Origin: Bacteroidota bacterium
Lineage (GTDB): Bacteria; Bacteroidota; Bacteroidia; Chitinophagales; Chitinophagaceae
Length of the DNA: 8,380 nucleotides
Assembly: GCA_023386395.1 (NCBI GenBank)
Contig: JAEWJV010000656.1
Coordinates: 1-8,380 of the forward strand
Reading direction: 5' to 3'
Below, piece by piece: positions 1 through 6,186 of the stretch. The notes below the pieces were generated by a model. It saw only the letters and a program-made list of their open reading frames with translations, was not told where the DNA came from and made no database searches. Position 1 is the stretch's first letter. Each line of letters opens with the position of its first letter. The position numbers and the translations under genes are program-made.

Positions 1-2394
1 TATGATTTCCTTGATTTCTTTCAAACAGGTGGCCAGCAAAACTATAATGTGGCTTTAACCGGCGCTACAGAAAACAGCTCAATCCGGGCGTCTTTCTCCA
101 AGAATATTTCAACAGGCCTTATACCAAATGGCTCCAAACTTGACAGGAACACATTTACTGTAAGAGGAACCCAGAAGTTGGGTAAAATATTCAATGTGGA
201 TGTTAGTGCCACTTATGCACAAAGTAAAAATACAAATCCAACAAGGGAAGTAAGTAACTATAACCCGTTATTCAGGTTTACTTATTATAGGGCCAATACA
301 ACGGACTGGAATTACTACCTTAAAAACTATATGGACACTGTAAATGGCGGGCAGGTGCAGGGCGCAGCAGACCCTTATGGCGTGAATACATTTTTATGGA
401 CAACTTTCCAAAATAACCAGTATAGCTACGACGATAATTTAAGAGCGAATATTGACTTTACAACCTATATACGCCCGTGGTTAACTTTGTTAACAAGGGC
501 AAATCTTAATAATTATGATGTTCGTATCGAAAAGAAGTTTTTAGGTTCAGGTGCAGGCTATGCTAACGGGTATTATTATGTTCAAAACTCTCAAACGAGA
601 AATTATAGATTCCAGGCACTTTTAACTGCAAGCCGGAATCTTACAGATGATCTTACAGGCAGCCTTACACTTGGCGCAGAGAAAAATAAAGATAAGCTTG
701 GCATGGTGCTTACCCAGAATACAAACGGTGGGCTATCAACCAACAATCCATTCTTCTTTAATTTAAGTAATTCTGTAAATCCGATTTCTACAACACAATC
801 ATATAGCCCGTCAAGGCTTACAAATGCCATTTATGCCTACGGCGATTTCACATGGCGTAATATGTTAACCCTGAATTATAGTGTGAGGCAGGATTATAAT
901 TCAACCCTTACTTATGCAGATGGTACCGGGAAATATACTTTCGTTTACCCATCTGTGGGGGCATCTTTCATATTTTCAGAATTGCTTAAAAATTCATCTG
1001 CTTTAGATTTTCTTAATTATGGCCAGTTAAGGGCTTCTTATGGTATTACCGGTAAAGATTATGATCCGTTTGCATTAAACCAAATTGGTAATTATAATTT
1101 GCAGGGCGCAGATGAAATCGTTGGCCCGGACGGATCGGTAACCACAATACCGCATGCAGGATTTACTAATCTTACCTTGCCCAATAAAGATTTCAAAAAC
1201 GAAAAAACCAAAGAAATTGAAATAGGAACGAATTTGAAATTCTTTAATAACCGTTTAGGTATAGATGTATCCTATTATAATAAGAATACCTATAACCAGA
1301 TATTAGCGCTGACTATTCCTGCAGAAACAGGCGGTAACAATGCCATATTTAATGTGGGACAGGTACGTAACCAGGGTTTGGAAATATTGCTGAATGCAAC
1401 ACCTGTACAGCGAACAAGCTTCTCCTGGAATTTTATTGCCAATTTCTCAACCAACAGAAACACGATAATATCATTGGCGCCTGGTATTGCTCAGTATAAT
1501 TTGCTAACGGCCTTCGGTGCTGATGTGCGTGCAATTGCAGAACCCGGCAAACAATACGGCGCTGTTTACAGCGGTTATTCTTTTGCCTATTACCAGGCTA
1601 CAGATGGTGACGGCAAACCAACTGATGATCCAAATAACGGAAAGAAAGTTATAGGTAATGCACCTAACGGTTCCAACGGACTTACCTTTTTACGCGCCCA
1701 GGATTATGGACCAGGCCTCGTACACGATAAATATCTTGGTACTATAATGGAAAAATTTATTGCCGGTACCTATCAAACATTTACCTATAAGGATTTCACA
1801 CTCGGCTTCCAGGTTGATGCAAAAGTAGGCGGTTTAATGGCGTCTGGCACTCATCAATATGGTGGATCAAATGGTTCATTTACTTATTCGCTTCCGGGCA
1901 GGGATGCAGCTCATGGCGGTATTGAATACACCGATGACCAGGGTGTGGTACAACACGACGGTATAATTCCCGACGGTGTATTTGGCCAGGGCGTAACTGC
2001 AAATGTAAATGGTCAAACAATTGATCTTGCCGGCCTTACATGGCAGGAGGCGTATGAAAGCGGCTACGTAAAACCCAAACCGGCATGGCAATATTATGAG
2101 GATCTTACTCAGTGGTCATCCGGCATACGTGAGTATTCAGTATTTGATAATTCATGGGTAGCATTAAGGGAAGTAGCTATCGGCTATAATCTCCCCAAGA
2201 AAATTTCTTCAAAATTAAAAATGAACAACCTGCGGGTAAATCTTATAGGCAGAAACTTAACTTATATATGGAAAAATGCCAAAGGCGGTATAAACCCTGA
2301 AGGGTTAAGCAGTAACAATGCAGCAGCTTTCGCAGAATATGGCGGTCTGCCTTATGTTAGAAGCTTAGGGTTTTCGCTAAATGCTAATTTTTAA
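1..2394 (+). CDS. SusC/RagA-family TonB-dependent outer-membrane transporter, 5'-partial
   Basis: This is the C-terminal part of a SusC-type TonB-dependent transporter. Such proteins form a large outer-membrane beta-barrel that imports glycans, peptides or other ligands under a SusD lid, powered by TonB-ExbBD. The frame is open from base 1, so the GTG at 49 is not a start. About 797 codons are visible, against roughly 1000-1100 for the full family, so the signal peptide, carboxypeptidase-like domain, TonB box and plug lie outside the window. The visible start (FFQTGGQQNYNVALTGATE) matches the family's first barrel strands, where a TG..QNYN..sGgTE pattern followed by GLIPN is usual. Later signs are NKDFKNEKTKEIEIG, NVGQVRNQGLEI and a C-terminal block with LIGRNL, GINPEG, EYGGLPYVRSLGFS and a final Phe, the usual barrel-assembly signal. 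Translation stops at TAA 2392-2394, and SusD follows 19 bases on. The ligand cannot be predicted from the sequence. Confidence 0.95.
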   Translation, partial: YDFLDFFQTGGQQNYNVALTGATENSSIRASFSKNISTGLIPNGSKLDRNTFTVRGTQKLGKIFNVDVSATYAQSKNTNPTREVSNYNPLFRFTYYRANTTDWNYYLKNYMDTVNGGQVQGAADPYGVNTFLWTTFQNNQYSYDDNLRANIDFTTYIRPWLTLLTRANLNNYDVRIEKKFLGSGAGYANGYYYVQNSQTRNYRFQALLTASRNLTDDLTGSLTLGAEKNKDKLGMVLTQNTNGGLSTNNPFFFNLSNSVNPISTTQSYSPSRLTNAIYAYGDFTWRNMLTLNYSVRQDYNSTLTYADGTGKYTFVYPSVGASFIFSELLKNSSALDFLNYGQLRASYGITGKDYDPFALNQIGNYNLQGADEIVGPDGSVTTIPHAGFTNLTLPNKDFKNEKTKEIEIGTNLKFFNNRLGIDVSYYNKNTYNQILALTIPAETGGNNAIFNVGQVRNQGLEILLNATPVQRTSFSWNFIANFSTNRNTIISLAPGIAQYNLLTAFGADVRAIAEPGKQYGAVYSGYSFAYYQATDGDGKPTDDPNNGKKVIGNAPNGSNGLTFLRAQDYGPGLVHDKYLGTIMEKFIAGTYQTFTYKDFTLGFQVDAKVGGLMASGTHQYGGSNGSFTYSLPGRDAAHGGIEYTDDQGVVQHDGIIPDGVFGQGVTANVNGQTIDLAGLTWQEAYESGYVKPKPAWQYYEDLTQWSSGIREYSVFDNSWVALREVAIGYNLPKKISSKLKMNNLRVNLIGRNLTYIWKNAKGGINPEGLSSNNAAAFAEYGGLPYVRSLGFSLNANF

Positions 2395-2413
2395 TTTTTT
2401 AACTCAATTTAAT

Positions 2414-4117
2414 ATGAATAAGCTTTTATTAATAATAATAACATTGGCGGTTTTTACAGGCTGTAAAAAGCAGGATTTTGTAGATGCCAATATAGATCCC
2501 ACGGTGGTCTATTCTGTTCCGCCTGAAAACCAGTTTTTGAATGGCAGTAAAACCATTTTTGCCAACGATTTTGAAGCGTATTATGAGGTGTATAGGAATA
2601 TAATGCCCTGGCTTCAATTGAATACACCGTTAAACGGGAATGCAAAAAACTTTACCGAAGCATCAAATCCTTTCAGCAGGTACGACAATTTGTTTGGAAG
2701 AGGCGGTGGTGCATACTTATACGACGTTAATGTACTTATAAGCAAAATGCCCGACGGTGTAAAAAAAGACTCTTATGCACAGCTTGGTGCCATAGCAAGA
2801 ATATTGCTCGATTTTGAATATTTCTATGTTTCTGATATTTATGGCAGCATTGCTTATACACATGCTTTTGAAGGGCGTTATAACTCAGTTTACACAGTGC
2901 CTTTCGACAACCAGCAAACTATTTTCAGCGGTATAGATGCAGACCTTAAAAATGCAATTGCGGAAATCAAGAATGCTCCTGCAGGCCAGTTTGATATAGG
3001 AAATTATGACCAGTTTTACTATGGCGATGTTTCTAAGTGGGTGAAGGCTGCCAATGCTTTACGCCTGCGCATCGCCATGCGTTTGTTGAAAAAAGACCAG
3101 TCTACAGCCGAAAGCATTATAAAAGAAGTGCTCGCCAGCCCCTCATCAGAACTTATGGATACAAACGATGACAGCTGGACCTTCAAAGCTTCAAGCAGCC
3201 TTACTTCCGGCGGTAACTTTAATCCTGACCAGTTAAGGGCTGCAAAAGGAATGGTGGATTTTATGCTTAAAACCAATGATCCGCGCAAAAGAATATTCTT
3301 TACAAAAAATTCTTACAGCAAAGAAAACTTTGATCTTGCCAAAGCGCAGGGTTTGCTCAGCAATTCGGCCGTGTTTATTGACCAGCGTTATGTGGGCAGC
3401 TATGCTTCGCCGGATTCTTCATCTAATACAAAAATTACCAATCAATATTACAGAACCCGCACCATAACCAAGGGTTCATCCAATCTTGTATTGGATACTT
3501 TAAGCAATATCAACCCGCGTATGTTCCAAACGGCATTCAATGGCGGCAATGGTATTCAGTATTTTCCTTTAATCACGAATGCTGATTTCCTCTTTATGCG
3601 TGCTGAAATTGCTGCAAGGGGTATTGTTCCGGGTAATGTTGAAGATCTTTATACAGCGGGTGTTGCAGCTTCACTCAGTTATTATGGCGAAATGGCGGTT
3701 AGCCATCAGGTACTTGATTATTACCTGGAAACAGATGCCGGCACACAGGTGGCGGCGCCAACACAGTCTGAAATTACAGATTACCTGGCCCAGCCTGATG
3801 TTAAATTCAATCCGGCAAAAGCATTGGATCAGATCGCCTCTCAATCATTCCTTAATTCATTTAAAGAATGGAATGAAGCCTGGGCACTGGTTAAGAGAAC
3901 AGGTTTACCAAATAATTCAACTGTTTTAAAACTTGAAAATTTATATTATAATGGTGAATTGCTCGCAATACCGCGCAGGGCGCCGAGGACAATTCCTAAC
4001 ACGGGAGATATAAACTATCAGAATGTAACAGATGCATATAACGAAATGGCCCAGGACCCTAATTATGGCAGCGGCCCTGGCGATATAAGCGGACGTGTTT
4101 GGTGGGATGCGCCATAG
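2414..4117 (+). CDS. SusD/RagB-family outer-membrane lipoprotein
   Basis: This is a complete 567-residue SusD-like surface lipoprotein, the lid and ligand-capture partner of the preceding SusC. An in-frame ATG at 2381 would overlap the end of susC and put 11 unlike residues before the signal. The ATG at 2414 is preferred because it begins a textbook lipoprotein signal: MNK, a hydrophobic core, then the lipobox FTGC with lipidated Cys17 followed by KKQD. The body has SusD marks: a helical TPR-like N-terminal half, DIYGSIAYT at about 141-149, a VPFDNQQTIF segment preceding DADLKNAI, and WVKAANALRLRIAMR at about 209-223. The C-terminus (GRVWWDAP) is also family-like. The pattern resembles the SusD-like_2 subgroup more than classical starch-binding SusD, though the exact Pfam class is inferred from memory. 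It is cotranscribed with susC, and no Shine-Dalgarno sequence is visible in the 19-base AT-rich gap. A terminator lies 29 bases after the stop. The ligand is unknown. Confidence 0.95.
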   Translation: MNKLLLIIITLAVFTGCKKQDFVDANIDPTVVYSVPPENQFLNGSKTIFANDFEAYYEVYRNIMPWLQLNTPLNGNAKNFTEASNPFSRYDNLFGRGGGAYLYDVNVLISKMPDGVKKDSYAQLGAIARILLDFEYFYVSDIYGSIAYTHAFEGRYNSVYTVPFDNQQTIFSGIDADLKNAIAEIKNAPAGQFDIGNYDQFYYGDVSKWVKAANALRLRIAMRLLKKDQSTAESIIKEVLASPSSELMDTNDDSWTFKASSSLTSGGNFNPDQLRAAKGMVDFMLKTNDPRKRIFFTKNSYSKENFDLAKAQGLLSNSAVFIDQRYVGSYASPDSSSNTKITNQYYRTRTITKGSSNLVLDTLSNINPRMFQTAFNGGNGIQYFPLITNADFLFMRAEIAARGIVPGNVEDLYTAGVAASLSYYGEMAVSHQVLDYYLETDAGTQVAAPTQSEITDYLAQPDVKFNPAKALDQIASQSFLNSFKEWNEAWALVKRTGLPNNSTVLKLENLYYNGELLAIPRRAPRTIPNTGDINYQNVTDAYNEMAQDPNYGSGPGDISGRVWWDAP

Positions 4118-4146
4118 CAGAGATTTTGATTTGATTTTTTACAAGC

Positions 4147-4176
4147 AAACTCCCTGTTATTGGCAGGGAGTTTTTT
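4147..4176 (+). terminator. Intrinsic terminator ending the susCD unit
   Basis: A perfect 10-bp stem pairs AAACTCCCTG (4147-4156) with CAGGGAGTTT (4164-4173) around a 7-base loop TTATTGG. It runs directly into a T6 tract (4171-4176). This is a standard Rho-independent terminator, placed 29 bases after the SusD stop. It separates the susCD transcript from the redox genes downstream, although read-through cannot be excluded. Confidence 0.93.
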
Positions 4177-4220
4177 AATTTACAATCTTTATTAACCGTT
4201 TTTGCATGGCAGATATATAA
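4177..4220 (+). promoter_or_regulatory. Leader of the second operon; promoter expected but no clear consensus
   Basis: This short AT-rich gap lies between the terminator and the first gene of the second unit, so a promoter is expected here or slightly upstream. I looked for the Bacteroidota consensus (-33 TTTG, -7 TAnnTTTG) and found only partial matches with wrong spacing. A five-codon frame, ATG GCA GAT ATA TAA at 4206-4220, is in phase with the redoxin gene and its stop abuts the redoxin ATG. This shows that the redoxin cannot start further upstream. Any leader-peptide role for it is speculative. Confidence 0.3.
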
Positions 4221-4868
4221 ATGGAGAACATGATTTCTATAGACAAGCGAATAAAATTTCGGGTAAATAGTTTTGGTATAGTTACAGTTATGTTTTTTCT
4301 GTTACTTGTCCAAAACGTTGCTGCGCAGCAAAAAAATGATTCCGTGTTTAGCGCAGCCATTATTGCTAAAATCGCATTGATGCCAGCAGATGCCGGCAAA
4401 AGCTTTTATTTAAATGCAGATAAAAGCGCAAACCCTGAAACGCTTTTAATTTTTTTATCGCCCGAATGCCCTTTGTGCCAAAATTATTCTTCCGTATTAA
4501 ATGATTTATACAAACAGTATTCAGACCGGGTAAATATTTATGGGATCATTCCCGGCAAAGCATATTCGGCAATAGATGTAAAAACTTTTCAGAAAGATTA
4601 TCATATACCATTTCCGTTGTTAACAGACTCTCATAAAGAGCTTACACAATACCTGCAGGCCACGGTAACGCCGCAGGTAATTTTATTAGATAATAAATAC
4701 AGGCTTCTATATAAAGGCGCTATTGACAACAGGCTGCAATCGCTGGGTAAGCAAAGATTAAAACCTACTGCTTTTTATTTAAATGATGCTTTGCAGGCGA
4801 GTTTATCAAACAAAATAATTTCAATAAAACGGACAAAAGCAGTTGGCTGTATTATAAACGATTACTGA
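4221..4868 (+). CDS. Exported thioredoxin-fold redoxin with CPLC motif
   Basis: This 215-residue protein has a thioredoxin-like fold of the redoxin/AhpC-TSA group and is predicted to be periplasmic. The first ATG at 4221 is used because an in-frame TAA sits immediately before it; ATG 4230 is an alternative. A basic n-region (K9, R10, K12, R14), a hydrophobic core at about 19-30 and VAA|QQ give a signal peptidase I site after A35. The active site reads LSPEC83-PL-C86 after a beta strand (LLIFL). Further marks are FPLLTD at 131-136, the cis-proline site VTP151, and YKGAIDNR at 164-171, a pattern typical of redoxins that accompany cytochrome/copper-monooxygenase proteins. The C-terminus carries a third cysteine in TKAVGC210I, also familiar from that subgroup. 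Peroxidase activity is doubtful because the TxxC peroxidatic motif is absent; disulfide exchange or metal-site maintenance is more likely. It is the first gene of a three-gene unit, one base before the next start. Confidence 0.85.
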   Translation: MENMISIDKRIKFRVNSFGIVTVMFFLLLVQNVAAQQKNDSVFSAAIIAKIALMPADAGKSFYLNADKSANPETLLIFLSPECPLCQNYSSVLNDLYKQYSDRVNIYGIIPGKAYSAIDVKTFQKDYHIPFPLLTDSHKELTQYLQATVTPQVILLDNKYRLLYKGAIDNRLQSLGKQRLKPTAFYLNDALQASLSNKIISIKRTKAVGCIINDY

Positions 4869-4869
4869 T

Positions 4870-6186
4870 ATGAGAAAACTGTTGAATTCATTGCTTTTAA
4901 TACTGCTTTTAAAAAATGTAAATGCACAAAAAATTACTTATTATGAAGATGTGCAGCCCATCATTCAAGCTAATTGTGCACCTTGTCATCAGCCTGGTAA
5001 AGCGGCGCCTTTTTCTTTGCTAACATATGATGATGTAGCCAAACGTGCAACGTTCATAAAGAAAGTGGTGCAATCCCGTTATATGCCGCCATGGAAAGCA
5101 GATAATAGTTATGTTCACTTTGTAAATGACCGTTCTTTAACGCAACAGCAAATAGATCTTATTTCCGAATGGGCAGATAACAAAGCGCCGGAAGGGAAAA
5201 AGAAGGCTGCACCGGTTAAAAACATGGCTGTTGAAGGCACGGGTTATAACCGCAAGCCAGACCTTGTTTTAAAAACACAGGAACCTTTTACCGTAAAAGG
5301 CGATGGGCTGGAGCGGTTTATTGTTTTTAAAATTCCTTTTGAATTAAAAGATACTGCCAATGTTGAAGCCATAGAGTTTTACAGCAATAATGAAAAGCTT
5401 GTGCATCATGCCAATTATGAATTTCATGAAGTAGCAGACACTTCTATTGATATTTATAAAACGGCTGATTTTATCAATCTTACCGATGATGACCGCAAGA
5501 AGTATGATCAATATCTCCCCTATAGAAAAACGATAACGTACTATGGTGGCTGGATTCCCGGCTCAAGCTATGAATCTTTTCCCGGCGATATTGGATGGGT
5601 AATGCCTAAACGTGGCGTTATTCTGTTAACCGTGCATTATGCACCCGCTGTAAAAGATACTTCCAGCATATGCGGCATTAACCTGTTCTTTAAAAATACA
5701 CCGGTAAAGCGGCCTGTAAAAGTTATCAGTTTTGGTTCCGGCGGCATTGGCCAGCAGGCAATAAAGCCTTCGCCATTTTATATACCGGCGGGGCAAACCA
5801 AAACCTTCAGCCTTGAAGTTTCCAATCCAGGCGAAGATTTTTCCCTTATGGATGTTTGGCCGCACATGCATTATATTGGTAAAGAGTTTACGGCATATTT
5901 AACAACGCCGCAAAACGATACCATTAATTTGGTGCATATACCTGATTGGGATTTCCGCTGGCAGGAAATCTATCGTTTCCAACACCTTGTTCATGTGCCA
6001 AAAGGATCAACTTTACATATCACAGGCAGGTATGATAATACAGCAGATAATCCATTCAATCCATTCAATCCTCCGCGAACAATATGGTCTTTCGGCGACA
6101 TGCGCTCTACCGATGAAATGCTTACCTTAATGATGGTTTTTTTGCCTTATCAAAACGGAGATGAAAATATAAAGCTGCAAAAATGA
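4870..6186 (+). CDS. Exported heme c / dicopper monooxygenase fusion (PHM/DBH-like)
   Basis: This complete 438-residue secreted protein has two modules. A signal peptide (MRKLLNSLLL...VNA|Q) is cleaved after A19. Residues about 22-107 form a small cytochrome c domain with C36-AP-C39-H40 for covalent heme and M72 in YMPPW as the likely sixth ligand. Residues about 130-430 resemble the copper type II ascorbate-dependent monooxygenases (peptidylglycine alpha-hydroxylating monooxygenase, dopamine beta-hydroxylase). All six copper ligands have visible counterparts: H179-H180 (LVHHAN) and H256 (TVHYAP) for the CuH site, and H332/H334 (WPHMHYIGK) plus M417 (STDEML) for the CuM site. The known enzymes hydroxylate C-H bonds using O2 and two single-electron transfers. 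Here the attached heme c could deliver those electrons, which is inference. The gene starts one base after the redoxin stop and its TGA overlaps the next ATG. An in-frame 9-base duplication lies near the M417 loop. The substrate is unknown, and ascorbate need not be the donor. Confidence 0.88.
   Translation: MRKLLNSLLLILLLKNVNAQKITYYEDVQPIIQANCAPCHQPGKAAPFSLLTYDDVAKRATFIKKVVQSRYMPPWKADNSYVHFVNDRSLTQQQIDLISEWADNKAPEGKKKAAPVKNMAVEGTGYNRKPDLVLKTQEPFTVKGDGLERFIVFKIPFELKDTANVEAIEFYSNNEKLVHHANYEFHEVADTSIDIYKTADFINLTDDDRKKYDQYLPYRKTITYYGGWIPGSSYESFPGDIGWVMPKRGVILLTVHYAPAVKDTSSICGINLFFKNTPVKRPVKVISFGSGGIGQQAIKPSPFYIPAGQTKTFSLEVSNPGEDFSLMDVWPHMHYIGKEFTAYLTTPQNDTINLVHIPDWDFRWQEIYRFQHLVHVPKGSTLHITGRYDNTADNPFNPFNPPRTIWSFGDMRSTDEMLTLMMVFLPYQNGDENIKLQK
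6049..6071 (+). repeat. 9-base in-frame tandem duplication within the monooxygenase gene
   Basis: AATCCATTC occurs twice back to back (6049-6057 and 6058-6066), followed by a partial third copy AATCC (6067-6071). The unit is codon-aligned and encodes NPF-NPF-NP at residues 394-401, in the loop about 16 residues before the proposed copper ligand M417. The two full copies are identical at the DNA level, which suggests a recent slippage duplication. Confidence 0.85.

Noticed and set aside
49..51. GTG as a start for the transporter
   Set aside because: The frame is open back to base 1 with residues typical of SusC; the gene is cut by the window edge.
2381..2413. In-frame upstream ATG for SusD overlapping the end of susC
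   Set aside because: It would put 11 residues in front of a complete lipoprotein signal; the ATG at 2414 begins MNKLLL with the lipobox cysteine at residue 17.
3276..3929. Two alternative-frame reading frames inside susD (3276-3467 and 3579-3929)
   Set aside because: They lie within a well-supported SusD gene, have no recognisable motif and show composition expected of an out-of-frame shadow.
4177..4220. A Bacteroidota -33/-7 promoter
   Set aside because: Only partial TAnnTTTG-like matches with wrong spacing were found, so no specific promoter is claimed.
4467..4480. Sco-type copper chaperone or peroxiredoxin for the redoxin gene
   Set aside because: Sco needs a CxxxC motif and a distal His; peroxiredoxins need the PxxxTxxC site. 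The protein has CPLC and the GAIDNR/GC pattern of another redoxin subgroup.
5626..5871. Antisense reading frame within the monooxygenase gene, with others at 603-830, 1876-2091, 3019-3288 and 8003-8278
   Set aside because: All lie opposite strongly supported genes, lack start context and resemble no family.
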